NCBI RefSeq assembly: GCF_001456115.1
Contig: NZ_CP013264.1
Location: 558,001-622,000, forward strand
Reading direction: 5' to 3'
Length of the DNA: 64,000 bases
Source: Sphingobium baderi
Lineage (GTDB): Bacteria; Pseudomonadota; Alphaproteobacteria; Sphingomonadales; Sphingomonadaceae
In this document: piece after piece, positions 36,456 to 44,921 of the stretch
How the letters are laid out: each line of letters begins with the position of its first letter
Position numbering within the stretch: the stretch's first letter is position 1
Position numbers and translations under genes: made by a program
The notes under the pieces: model-generated
Told to the model about the DNA's origin: nothing
Seen by the model: only the letters and a program-made list of their open reading frames with translations
Database searches by the model: none

Positions 36456-37609
36456 CAGATATAATCCCGATAAGCTTCGATATAATCGGCATAGACATCG
36501 CTAACCTGCGCCTGGGTCAAGCCATAATCGTCAAGGGCATAGACATGCTTGCCGTGCTTGCCCGCGGGATTGTCGGCGAGCCAGCCGCGAATGCCCTTCT
36601 CGGTCGCGGGCGTGAAGTCGATGCCCGCAAAAGCATAGACGCCCCTCACCGCTTCCACCGGATCGGCGGCCAGATCCTTGTAACGCATGTCGTGAATGGC
36701 CACGCCGGGGTTCGCCTTGCGATAGGCCATCATCCGCACCTGACCATCATGCCACAGATGCAGCAGCTCCTGACCGAGCGCGATCCGGTCCTGCTCGACC
36801 ATCGCCGTGCTCCGCAGCACTTCGATCAGGCGGCAGATGGAGGCCTGGACGGTCACGGGGTCGCGGTGCGGCTGGACCAGCATCGCATCGGGATAGACCG
36901 AGAAAAGCTCCGGCAGATGATAGGCATGCTCCTGCACCTTCAGCACCCACCGTTTGCGCGGATTGCGCCAGGCCAGCTGCTGAAGGAACATCTTGTGCAC
37001 CTTGTAGGCAAAGCTTGTATCGGCCTTCAGATACCAAGGATAATAGGCCGGAATCCGGAACATCGTCAGCGGATTGATGCTCTGGAAGGAGGTTTCCAAT
37101 ATCATGCCGCATTCCTGCGGAATCCAGGCGCCGATCGGATGCGCCTTGAGCATGTCGGCCCATTTGCCGGTGAATGTCGCCGCCACATAGTCGTCGAAGG
37201 CCTGCGCGCGGGGATCGCTTTCATAGGTCGCGGCCTCGGGCGGCGGCGATGGCTGCGCGACTTCCCACGACATCGGCGTCCGCACGTCGGGATCGGAACC
37301 GATCAGCGCGTGCAGCAGGCTGGTGCCGCAACGCGGCAGGCCCAGGATGAAGACGGGCCGTTCGATCTGCACCTCCGCGATTTCGGGATAGCGGCGGCGG
37401 TCGGCATCAACCGCCGCGAGTCGGCGCAGATTATCCTGGAACAACGCCAGCGCCTGCTGCCGTCCTTCCGCGCTCAACCCCTGCTCCGCAGATAAGGCCG
37501 CCAGCATCGCCTCGACCCCCGGCCGCACGCCAGCGCGAATCTCTTCGGACAGATCATATTGATCGATCATCGAATCGGCGGAAATTTCAGCAACAGACAG
37601 TCCAGACAT
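36455..37609 (-). CDS. Sulfotransferase family protein
   Basis: The 384-residue protein has the 5'-phosphosulfate-binding loop PVFILGLPRCGTSLLHALIG (about 85-104) and a 3'-phosphate region with HRDPVTVQASICRLIEVL. It follows the bacterial Stf0/sulfotransfer_3 type. It would transfer sulfate from PAPS to a hydroxyl of an unknown acceptor. The start at 37609 has GGGAGAG upstream. An open extension was rejected. It is divergent from an SDR gene, with an 11-base inverted repeat between them. Confidence 0.85.
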   Translation of the reverse strand: MSGLSVAEISADSMIDQYDLSEEIRAGVRPGVEAMLAALSAEQGLSAEGRQQALALFQDNLRRLAAVDADRRRYPEIAEVQIERPVFILGLPRCGTSLLHALIGSDPDVRTPMSWEVAQPSPPPEAATYESDPRAQAFDDYVAATFTGKWADMLKAHPIGAWIPQECGMILETSFQSINPLTMFRIPAYYPWYLKADTSFAYKVHKMFLQQLAWRNPRKRWVLKVQEHAYHLPELFSVYPDAMLVQPHRDPVTVQASICRLIEVLRSTAMVEQDRIALGQELLHLWHDGQVRMMAYRKANPGVAIHDMRYKDLAADPVEAVRGVYAFAGIDFTPATEKGIRGWLADNPAGKHGKHVYALDDYGLTQAQVSDVYADYIEAYRDYI

Positions 37610-37681
37610 GCCCACTCTCCCTTTTTCCCGATTGTGGATCGCCTTTCGCCCGCCTTTACCCCTCTTCGGGCAGGTGAGCCG

Positions 37682-37711
37682 CTTTCGCGCAGAAGGCCTG
37701 CTGCGCGAAAG
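37682..37711. promoter_or_regulatory. Perfect 11-base inverted repeat in divergent promoter
   Basis: CTTTCGCGCAG (37682-37692) and CTGCGCGAAAG (37701-37711) are exact inverted arms around an 8-base spacer. The element ends 19 bases before the SDR ATG, overlapping its ribosome region, and lies about 73 bases upstream of the sulfotransferase start. It could be a repressor operator or an RNA hairpin masking the leader. Confidence 0.6.
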
Positions 37712-37730
37712 AAAGAACAGGAGGATGTGC

Positions 37731-38510
37731 ATGGCTCTCGATCTTCAGACGCTTTTCGGACTGGGCGGGCGCGTGGCGCTGGTCACGGGCGCGGCGCAGG
37801 GCATGGGGGAAAGGGTCGCGCATTATCTTTCCGGCGTGGGCGCGGCGGTCGCCCTTGCGGACGTCCAGAGCAGCGTCGATAGCGTGGCCGACACTCTGCG
37901 CGAGAGCGGCGCGAGCGCGCGCAGCTATATCGTCGACATGGCCGATGACGAAGCCGTGACCGACCTTGTCCACAAGGTGCGCGCCGATTTCGGCCGGATC
38001 GACATCGTGGTGAACTGCGCCGGATTGCAGGACCGCAATTTCATCGAGGACACCAGCACCGCTTTCTGGGACCGCATGATCGACGTCAATCTGCGCGGAC
38101 CGTTCGTCGCCAGCCGCGAAGCGGTGAAGATCATGCGCGCCGACGGCACGAAAGGCCGGATCATCAATATCGCGTCGAACAGCGCATTCCACGCCACCGC
38201 GCCCAGCCTGCTTGCCTATTCCACATCCAAGGCCGGCGTCGCCGGGCTGACCCGCGCGACCGCCATGGAAGTCGTCAAGGACGGCATCACCGTCAACGCG
38301 GTCTGCCCCGGCAACACCGCCACGCCCGGCCAGATGACGTCCACCGGCCCCGCCTTTCCGCCCGAACAGATCGCCGCCTTCATGCCGCCGATCGGCCGGG
38401 CGGGGACGCCGGACGATATCGCCGGCGCGGTCCTCTACCTCGCTTCCGACGCGGCCGGCTTCATCACCGGCCAAACGCTGGTGATCGACGGCGGGCAGAT
38501 CACCTGCTGA
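37731..38510 (+). CDS. Short-chain dehydrogenase/reductase
   Basis: The 259-residue classical SDR has TGAAQGMG (about 19-26) for NAD(P) binding, NCAGLQ, and the catalytic Ser with Tyr163 and Lys167 in SLLAYSTSKAG. It ends FITGQTLVIDGGQITC. AGGAGG lies 6 bases before the ATG at 37731. Family members oxidise secondary alcohols or reduce ketones, and the substrate is not inferable. It is divergent from the sulfotransferase and convergent with the symporter gene. Confidence 0.92.
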   Translation: MALDLQTLFGLGGRVALVTGAAQGMGERVAHYLSGVGAAVALADVQSSVDSVADTLRESGASARSYIVDMADDEAVTDLVHKVRADFGRIDIVVNCAGLQDRNFIEDTSTAFWDRMIDVNLRGPFVASREAVKIMRADGTKGRIINIASNSAFHATAPSLLAYSTSKAGVAGLTRATAMEVVKDGITVNAVCPGNTATPGQMTSTGPAFPPEQIAAFMPPIGRAGTPDDIAGAVLYLASDAAGFITGQTLVIDGGQITC

Positions 38511-38511
38511 T

Positions 38512-38530
38512 CCGGGCCAGCGCCGCCCGG
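38512..38530. terminator. Short hairpin between convergent genes
   Basis: CCGGGC (38512-38517) and GCCCGG (38525-38530) lie between the SDR stop and the symporter stop. There is no T run, so termination is uncertain. Confidence 0.3.
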
Positions 38531-38538
38531 CAGCGCGT

Positions 38539-40029
38539 TCAGGCCTGCGCCGCGCGTGCCGGACGGGCGGGAACGAAGGTCGAAACCAGCCATGCGACGA
38601 GGAAGGTCGCCGGAACGGTGACCAGCGCGGGATAGTCGGTCGGGATCAGCGGCTCGGGATGGCCCAGCGCCTTCATCCAGAAGGCCGGGCTGGCGACGAT
38701 CCCCAGCACGCTCGTTACCAGGCCGAACAGCCCTGCCGCGACCGTGCCCGCGGTGGTCAACCCCCGCCAGTAAATCGCCAGGATCAGCAGGGGGAAGGTG
38801 GTGCTGGCGGCGACCGTCTGTCCCATCACGATCAAAAAGGTGATGTTTTCCTTCTGGAACAGGATCGCCAGCCCCACGCCGATCGCCGATGTCACCAGCG
38901 CGGCGAGGCGGAATATCGCGACCTCCGATCCTTCGGTCAGCGACCGGCCCTTGCGAAAGCCCAGCACCAGGTCATGCGACGTGGCCGAAGAGATCGAGAT
39001 GGTCAGCCCGGCGACAACCGCCAATATGGTCGAAAAGGCTACCGCGCTCATCAGGCCGAACAGCATGTCGCCGCCCAGCAGCCGCGCCAGGTGCATGGTG
39101 ATCATGTTCGTCCCGCCGATGATCCCGCCCGATGGGTCGCGCAGCGATGCGTCCCCGCCCACGAAGGCGATCGCCGCCGGGCCGAGGACCAGCAGGACGG
39201 TGGCCATCGCGATGCCGATGATCGTCGTGCCGATCACCAGCGACCGGCGGGCGGCGCGCTCGTCGGGCACCGTGAAGAAGCGGATCAGCAGATGCGGCAT
39301 CCCCATCATGCCGGTCACCTGCGTCAGCGCAAGGCTGATCGCGCCGAACATCCCCAGCTGAAGCCCGCCGAACGCGAACATGTCGCGGCTGCGCGCGCTG
39401 ATCTCGGCAAGGTCGAATAACGGCGCATAGCCCCCGGCGCGCCCGATGCAGAGCGCCGCCAGCACCGCGACCATCGCGATCAGGATCACCGCCTTGATGA
39501 TCTGCACCCAGGTCGCCGCCAGCATTCCGCCGAACGCGACATAGATGGTCATGAGCGCCGCGATGATCCCGACCGCGAAATTGAACGGAATGCCGAACAC
39601 GATCGAAATCAGCGCGCCCGCGCCGACCAGCTGCGCGACGAGGTTGATAAGCGAAATGACGATCGTGCACAGACCGATGACGATGCGGATGTGCGGCGAT
39701 TCCATCCGGTGGGTGACGACGTCGCCCAGCGTGAAGCGTCCCAGACGGCGCAGCGGGCCGACGATCAGCGTCAGCATCAGGAACAACCCGGCCAGCGGCG
39801 TGATCAGATAAGGCGCGGCATCCATGCCGACCGCGAAGAACAGCCCGACAATGCCAAGCACCGTGCCCGCCGACAGGAAATCGCCAGCGATGGCCAGGCC
39901 GTTTTGCGGCGCCGATATCTTGCCTTCGGCGGCATAGAAGGAGGCCCGGCCGCTGTTGCGCCGCGCGGCCCAGAAAGTGATGGCGATGGTGATGGCCACG
40001 GTGGCCAGAAAATAATGGATCTGGCTCAT
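38539..40029 (-). CDS. Sodium:solute symporter (ActP-like)
   Basis: The 496-residue protein has about 13 transmembrane helices of the SSS family, with NGLAIAGDFLSAGTVLGIVG, AFGGMLAATWVQIIKAVIL and ALTQVTGMMGMPHLLIRFFT. These resemble acetate/monocarboxylate permeases ActP. It probably imports a small organic acid. The gene starts with an ATGA overlap after a 66-residue membrane protein. It lies beside catabolic genes, so the ligand may be a pathway intermediate. Confidence 0.88.
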   Translation of the reverse strand: MSQIHYFLATVAITIAITFWAARRNSGRASFYAAEGKISAPQNGLAIAGDFLSAGTVLGIVGLFFAVGMDAAPYLITPLAGLFLMLTLIVGPLRRLGRFTLGDVVTHRMESPHIRIVIGLCTIVISLINLVAQLVGAGALISIVFGIPFNFAVGIIAALMTIYVAFGGMLAATWVQIIKAVILIAMVAVLAALCIGRAGGYAPLFDLAEISARSRDMFAFGGLQLGMFGAISLALTQVTGMMGMPHLLIRFFTVPDERAARRSLVIGTTIIGIAMATVLLVLGPAAIAFVGGDASLRDPSGGIIGGTNMITMHLARLLGGDMLFGLMSAVAFSTILAVVAGLTISISSATSHDLVLGFRKGRSLTEGSEVAIFRLAALVTSAIGVGLAILFQKENITFLIVMGQTVAASTTFPLLILAIYWRGLTTAGTVAAGLFGLVTSVLGIVASPAFWMKALGHPEPLIPTDYPALVTVPATFLVAWLVSTFVPARPARAAQA

Positions 40030-40226
40030 ACCCCGTCATCCTCGCCCAGCGGCACCCAGGACGCCGCAACCATCAATGCGAACCAGCAGATCGCGAGCCA
40101 CACGACCACGGGCACACCCGCCAGGTCATGATCGAACCATTGGGGGGTAAGCTGCGGCGCGCCCTGCAACAGCACCATCGGCGCCAGCGCCGCCACGGCG
40201 AAAGCGATCCTCCGTCCGATCCGCAT
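40026..40226 (-). CDS. Small two-helix partner of the symporter
   Basis: The 66-residue protein has two hydrophobic helices (RIAFAVAALAPMVLLQGAPQ and VPVVVWLAICWFALMVAASW). Small membrane proteins (DUF485, DUF4212, DUF3311 types) commonly precede SSS symporters and act as accessory subunits. This one resembles DUF3311 but the match is weak. The ATG at 40226 is favoured over one 54 bases upstream. The ATGA overlap with the symporter supports co-translation. Confidence 0.65.
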   Translation of the reverse strand: MRIGRRIAFAVAALAPMVLLQGAPQLTPQWFDHDLAGVPVVVWLAICWFALMVAASWVPLGEDDGV

Positions 40227-40377
40227 GGTCAGGCGCCTTTCCGCTGCGAAAAGGATGTTTGGGTCATCGGCGGCGCGCATGTGGCGCTGGCGTCGATTGC
40301 CAACGACAATCGCCCCCCTTCCTTGCGGCTAACGCCGACGACTTCGCCCCTGGCCATGCATTCCCCCCTTCGTGATT

Positions 40378-40393
40378 CGGCCACTATTGGCCG
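40378..40393. promoter_or_regulatory. Inverted repeat CGGCCA-CTAT-TGGCCG
   Basis: Six-base perfect arms (40378-40383 and 40388-40393) with a 4-base spacer lie about 150 bases upstream of the symporter partner gene. They are also just beyond the 3' end of the SDR at 40475. This is a possible operator. Confidence 0.35.
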
Positions 40394-40474
40394 GACAACC
40401 GCCGCCCTCAACCTCCTGTTGGATAGGGCGACCCGGCGCCGGCTCGACCGGGCCGATCCAATCGGCATCTTGTG

Positions 40475-41287
40475 TCAGAGGAGCGTGCCGCCGTCGACAT
40501 GCAGCACCTGCCCGGTGACGAAACTCGCACGGGCGGAGGCAAGATAGAGGACGGCGGCGGCGACTTCCTCCGGCCGCGCGGTCGTTCGTCCCAGCGGGCC
40601 GGTCCGTTGCAGCTTGGCGAGTTCGGCCGGGTCCACCTCGCCGAATGCCTTGGTGAAGAATCCATGTTCGGGATGGAACCGGCTGCCCTGGCTGTAGGCA
40701 GCCGGATCGTCCGACATGGTGGCATAGGGCGCGACGCAGTTGACGGTGATCCCGTGCTGGCCCACTTCCTTCGCCAGAACGCGGGTAAAGCCGTGCACGG
40801 CGCTCTTTGCAGCGGAATAGACCGGCAACATATAATCGCCGACCGTGCCGGCGGTCGAACCGATGTTGACGATCCGCCCCGCGCCGCGCACCACCATGTC
40901 CGGCAGGATCGCGCGGGTGACCCGAAGCGTCGTCATCAAGGTGATGTCGATATCCGCCTGCCAGGTCGCCGGATCGGATTCGACGAACACCCCCGATGCG
41001 GCATTTCCGCCGACATTGTTGACCAGAACGGCCGCCGGGCCGATGGCCTTCCCCGCCTCCGCGATCCGGGCGGGCGCCTCGTCATCCAGCAGGTCCGCCG
41101 CGAGGAAAACGACATCGCTCGCGCCCCGCTCCCGCGCTTCGGCGGCGACACGTCCGCCTGCCGCCACATCCCGGCCCACGATGAGCAGGCTCGCCCCTTC
41201 CGCCGCGAAGTCCAGCGCGATCGCGCGACCGATATTCGCGGTCGCGCCCGTCACGATCACGAGTTTCCCATGCAGTCCCAGATCCAT
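40475..41287 (-). CDS. Short-chain dehydrogenase/reductase
   Basis: The 270-residue SDR has TGATANIG (about 13-20), VNNVGGNAASG, a catalytic Ser/Tyr/Lys set in NIGSTAGTVGDYMLPVYSAAKSAVHG (read as two parts), and ends VTGQVLHVDGGTLL. GGGAGGGG lies upstream of the ATG at 41287. It is the last gene of the long minus-strand catabolic run, 99 bases after the EthD gene. The substrate is unknown. Fused to no other domain. Confidence 0.9.
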   Translation of the reverse strand: MDLGLHGKLVIVTGATANIGRAIALDFAAEGASLLIVGRDVAAGGRVAAEARERGASDVVFLAADLLDDEAPARIAEAGKAIGPAAVLVNNVGGNAASGVFVESDPATWQADIDITLMTTLRVTRAILPDMVVRGAGRIVNIGSTAGTVGDYMLPVYSAAKSAVHGFTRVLAKEVGQHGITVNCVAPYATMSDDPAAYSQGSRFHPEHGFFTKAFGEVDPAELAKLQRTGPLGRTTARPEEVAAAVLYLASARASFVTGQVLHVDGGTLL

Positions 41288-41386
41288 TGCGCTTCCCCTC
41301 CCGGCCCTATTGTCTGTAGCGCGAGTCCGCCCACGCCAGAGCATTCTCTACACACAGCCGGGCCCGCGCGCGACGGCTTCGGCTAT

Positions 41387-42160
41387 TTACCCGGCGAAAT
41401 CGCCATAGATGGCGCGCAAGACTTCGGGTTCACGCTGATTTGCGGCATGGGCTTCATTGATGGTGCGAACGGCGTCCAGGCCGCGCAAGCCGATCAGCGT
41501 CGGCCGGCCATGCTCAACCATCGGATAGCGCGCGTCCGTGCGATAGCATGCGATCTGCCCGTTACTGCCCCGCACGGCATCACGAAGCGCGGCATGGGCC
41601 TGCGCCGGATCGGACCACCAGCATTGGATGACGGCTCCGAACAGCCGGCTCGCGCCTCCCTCCTCGACATCCGTATCGTTCCACCCGGAAGGATCGGCGC
41701 CGCACAGGTCATGAAGCGCAACCATGGCCGCGCCCGCTTCGGTCAACCCTCTCGCCACGGCGTTCCCATCCAGTTCCTGCGGCAGGACGAGAAAGTGGCT
41801 GCCGAGCGCCGAACGATCGGCCTCGCCGGAAATCGACGTGGCATCGGCTTCGAGATTGTAGAGCAAGGCACGGCGAAAGACATTCTGTTCGTCGCGGTGG
41901 ATATGTTTCGTGACGTCGCTGTGGATCAGGCCGTCGCGGTCGCCGGGGGCGGCGAAAGTGACGACGGCAATGCCCTCGAACGGTTCGACGATGGATGAGC
42001 CAATATCCTCCAGCGGCGTCGCATGATGCTGGGTATAGCTTTCAAAACCGGGGATGCGGGCGGCCATCACGCCATGGATGTCGCGCCAATAGCGCGAGAA
42101 AAGATCGCGCGTGATGCCCGGCTTGCGCTCCAGCAGCGCGATGGTGGTCGGCATTCCCAT
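41387..42160 (-). CDS. EthD domain protein, tandem form
   Basis: The 257-residue protein has an N-terminal EthD (dimeric alpha/beta-barrel) domain, with LLERKPGITRDLFSRYWRDI, HGVMAARIPGFESYTQHH and IAVVTFAAPGDRDGL. A second half (about 145-257) with AVIQCWWSDPAQAHAALRDA looks like a related barrel unit. EthD proteins are small partners of ferredoxin-P450 systems such as EthABCD for fuel-ether degradation. The start ATG overlaps the SnoaL stop by one base (TAATG). Confidence 0.8.
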   Translation of the reverse strand: MGMPTTIALLERKPGITRDLFSRYWRDIHGVMAARIPGFESYTQHHATPLEDIGSSIVEPFEGIAVVTFAAPGDRDGLIHSDVTKHIHRDEQNVFRRALLYNLEADATSISGEADRSALGSHFLVLPQELDGNAVARGLTEAGAAMVALHDLCGADPSGWNDTDVEEGGASRLFGAVIQCWWSDPAQAHAALRDAVRGSNGQIACYRTDARYPMVEHGRPTLIGLRGLDAVRTINEAHAANQREPEVLRAIYGDFAG

Positions 42161-42702
42161 TACAGCCAGCCAGCCATGACCGGCGAGGAGGGGTCGCCAT
42201 CGCCATGGCGGCCGCGCCATTCAGGCGGGGTCGCCCCCAGGCCCCCGTCGGCCTCGGCATGATCCTGCCGCCAGTCGAGCAGGCCATGGCGATGCGCGAT
42301 GCGCCATTCGCCGTCGCGCCGCTCGAACCGGTCGATATAGCGTCCCCCGATCAGGATGACGCCGCCCCCGGCCAATGAGAACAGGGTCCAGGGCGGATAG
42401 TCGGCCGGCACCTGGTGAGAGGCGCGCAGATACGTCTCGCTCCAGGCGGTATCGCCGTCAAAGCGAATGGTGATGTTGCTGACCTGATGATGGGTCGGGC
42501 CGATCGGATCGATCAGTCCCTTCGCCTGCGCCACGAAATCGCGCCACGTCCCTTCGATCGAGAAGAATTTATAGGTGGCGTCTTCGTGGAAGACGCTGTC
42601 CATCAGGGTCCAGCGGCGACGGTCCACCGCGTGGCAATAGCGATGTATGACGTCCATGATCTCGAACCGCCATGCCGCCTGTTCAAGCGTTACGCCTGCC
42701 AT
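42160..42702 (-). CDS. SnoaL-like/NTF2-fold protein
   Basis: The 180-residue protein has an alpha+beta cone fold pattern, with EIMDVIHRYCHAVDRRRWTL, MDSVFHEDATYKF and IGGRYIDRFERRDGEWRIAHR. This is the SnoaL_4 type found in aromatic and steroid catabolic loci, where members act as hydratases, isomerases or dehydrochlorinases. The catalytic-type Asp and His lie in YCHAVDRR. It overlaps the SDR upstream by 13 bases and EthD downstream by one. Confidence 0.85.
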   Translation of the reverse strand: MAGVTLEQAAWRFEIMDVIHRYCHAVDRRRWTLMDSVFHEDATYKFFSIEGTWRDFVAQAKGLIDPIGPTHHQVSNITIRFDGDTAWSETYLRASHQVPADYPPWTLFSLAGGGVILIGGRYIDRFERRDGEWRIAHRHGLLDWRQDHAEADGGLGATPPEWRGRHGDGDPSSPVMAGWL

Positions 42703-43478
42703 AATGCGCCCTCCACCGGCAACACCGTGCCTGATACATAAGCGCCCGCGCGCGACGCGAGGAAAAGGACGGCTCCACCGATATCCTCCGGCGATCCCAG
42801 GCGCCCGGCAGGGATGCCCGCGATCATCTGGTCCTTGAGGCCCGGCACCGCCGCGAAGAAGCCGTCGGTCATGTCGCTGGGGAAGAAACCGGGCGCGATG
42901 GCGTTGACGGTAATCCCCTGCGCGGTCAGGTCCGACGCCATCATGCGCGTGAGTTGATGGATTGCCGCCTTGCTGGCGCCATAAGCATAGGCGCCGTTGC
43001 TGCTGCGGCCCCAGAGCGCCCCGATGGAACCGATGGAAATGATGCGCGCGGGATCGCCCGGGCGGGAAGCAGCCTTGAACTGCGGCAGCAACGCCTGCGC
43101 CAGGAAGAAAGGCGCGCGCAGGTTGAGACCGAGTTCGCGATCCCACTGGTCGGCGCGCGCATCCTCTATCGCCCCCGCGCTGAACAGACCGGCATTGTTG
43201 ACCAATATGTGAAGCGCGGGCACCCGCCCGGCGATGTCGGCCGCGGCGGCCTCCACCCCGGCGGTCGTGCCAAGGTCATGGGCGAGAAAGGTCGCCTTGC
43301 CCGGGCCATCGAGACTGGCGGCAAAAGCCTTGCCTGCCTGCACGCCGCGCCCGACGATCAGCACGTCCGCGCCGGCCTCCACCAGCGTGCGGCTGATCAT
43401 CGCGCCGACTCCCTTCGCACCGCCCGTCACCACGGCGGTCTTCCCCTGGACGGAAAACAGCGTGTCGAGGATGCTCAT
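42690..43478 (-). CDS. Short-chain dehydrogenase/reductase
   Basis: The 262-residue SDR has TGGAKGVG (about 19-26), VNNAGLFSAG, and catalytic Ser/Tyr/Lys in SIGSIGALWGRSS and YAYGASKAAIHQL. It ends YVSGTVLPVEGALWQA. It begins with an ATGA overlap to the aldehyde dehydrogenase stop at 43478 and ends inside the start of the SnoaL gene. The tight spacing indicates a co-translated catabolic block. The substrate is unknown. Confidence 0.9.
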   Translation of the reverse strand: MSILDTLFSVQGKTAVVTGGAKGVGAMISRTLVEAGADVLIVGRGVQAGKAFAASLDGPGKATFLAHDLGTTAGVEAAAADIAGRVPALHILVNNAGLFSAGAIEDARADQWDRELGLNLRAPFFLAQALLPQFKAASRPGDPARIISIGSIGALWGRSSNGAYAYGASKAAIHQLTRMMASDLTAQGITVNAIAPGFFPSDMTDGFFAAVPGLKDQMIAGIPAGRLGSPEDIGGAVLFLASRAGAYVSGTVLPVEGALWQA

Positions 43479-44887
43479 GCCGCAGCCGCCTTGGCGATGT
43501 TGAGGGTCTGAAGCGCGGTATAGGGATAAAGCCCCTCGATACCGCCTTCGACGCCGAAGCCGGACTGCTTGTTCGCCGGAAAGGGGACGGCCGGATCGAG
43601 CGCGCAATGCTGGTTCACCCAGACGCTGCCGCTTTCCAGGCGCAACGCGACTTTCGCGGCGGCTTCGGGGTCGCTCGACCAGATGGAACCGCCCAGCGCA
43701 TAGGGCGACGCGTTGGCGCGGGCGATCACATCGTCGACGTCGCTGTAACGGATGATCGGCAGGATAGGGCCGAACGGCTCCTCATCGACGATCACATCCC
43801 CCTCGGCCACGTCGCGCACGACGGTCAGCGGCACGAAATAGCCGGGGCCTTCGGGCAGTTCGCCGCCCGCGATGATCGTGCCGCTGGCCTTCGCGCCCGC
43901 CAGATAGTCCAGCACCTTGTCATATTGCGCCTTGTTCTGGACCGGGCCGAATTGCGCTTCGGGATCGCGGCCGCCAGCGAGCTTCGAGCCCGAAGCATAA
44001 GCCGCGATTTCCGCGCACATGGCGTCGTACAGGCTCTCATGGACATATAGACGCTTGATGATCGCGCAGACCTGACCGCTGTTGAAGAAGGCGAAGGCGA
44101 AGATGGCGGGCGCGATGGCCTTCACGTCCGCGTCGGGCAGCACGATCGCGGCATCATTGCCCCCCAGTTCGAGCGTGACCCGCTTGAGGGTGGGCGACGC
44201 CGCCTCCATGATCTTGCGGCCGGTGCCGGTCGATCCCGTGAAAGTGACCTTGGCGACGTCCGGATGGGCGACGAGATGCGCGCCTGCTTCATTGCCGCCT
44301 GACAGGATGTTGACGACACCGGCCGGCACGACATCCTTGATGAGTTCGCCCAGACGCAGGGTGGTGAGCGGCGTGGACGGTGCAGTCTTGACGACGATGC
44401 AGTTGCCTGCGGCCAGCGCCGGCGCGATCTTGTTGCAGGCGATGAAGACCGGCGCGTTCCACGGCACCACCGCGGCCACGACGCCCAGTGGCTTCCTGTG
44501 CAGTTCGACCCGGCGCGTGTCGTCCTCGATCAGGATTTCCGGTTCGATCCGCAGATTGGCATAATAGTTCAGATAGCCTTGGGCGAGGTGCGCGATCTCG
44601 AACTGGGCGAGCGCCATGGGACGTCCGGTTTCCTGGATGAGCAGCGCCGCCAGCTCGTCGCCATTGTCGGCGATGACCCTGGCCATGGCCGCAAGGGCAT
44701 CGCCGCGCGCCTGCGCCGTGCTGTCGCGCCACGCCGGGAAGGCCCGCTTGGCCGCCGCCACCGCCTGATCGACTTCCGCTGCACCGGCGTCCGGCACCTG
44801 CGCCACGACGCTCTCGTCGCTGGGATCGATGACATCCATATGGCGCGCGGTATCGACCAGCGCCCCGTCGATCAGCATCTTGACCAT
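43475..44887 (-). CDS. NAD(P)-dependent aldehyde dehydrogenase
   Basis: The 470-residue ALDH has the oxyanion Asn in VVPWNAPVFIACNKIAPALA, the general base Glu near residue 240 in RVTLELGGNDAAIVL, and the catalytic Cys near 273 in FNSGQVCAIIKRLYV. The usual EEPFGPILPII is present. It converts an aldehyde to a carboxylate. Length is slightly below 490-500 but complete. It follows the IOR gene by 34 bases. Confidence 0.93.
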   Translation of the reverse strand: MVKMLIDGALVDTARHMDVIDPSDESVVAQVPDAGAAEVDQAVAAAKRAFPAWRDSTAQARGDALAAMARVIADNGDELAALLIQETGRPMALAQFEIAHLAQGYLNYYANLRIEPEILIEDDTRRVELHRKPLGVVAAVVPWNAPVFIACNKIAPALAAGNCIVVKTAPSTPLTTLRLGELIKDVVPAGVVNILSGGNEAGAHLVAHPDVAKVTFTGSTGTGRKIMEAASPTLKRVTLELGGNDAAIVLPDADVKAIAPAIFAFAFFNSGQVCAIIKRLYVHESLYDAMCAEIAAYASGSKLAGGRDPEAQFGPVQNKAQYDKVLDYLAGAKASGTIIAGGELPEGPGYFVPLTVVRDVAEGDVIVDEEPFGPILPIIRYSDVDDVIARANASPYALGGSIWSSDPEAAAKVALRLESGSVWVNQHCALDPAVPFPANKQSGFGVEGGIEGLYPYTALQTLNIAKAAAA

Positions 44888-44921
44888 CTTGTCCTACCTC
44901 TCCGGTGTCTTGTTCATTCTG

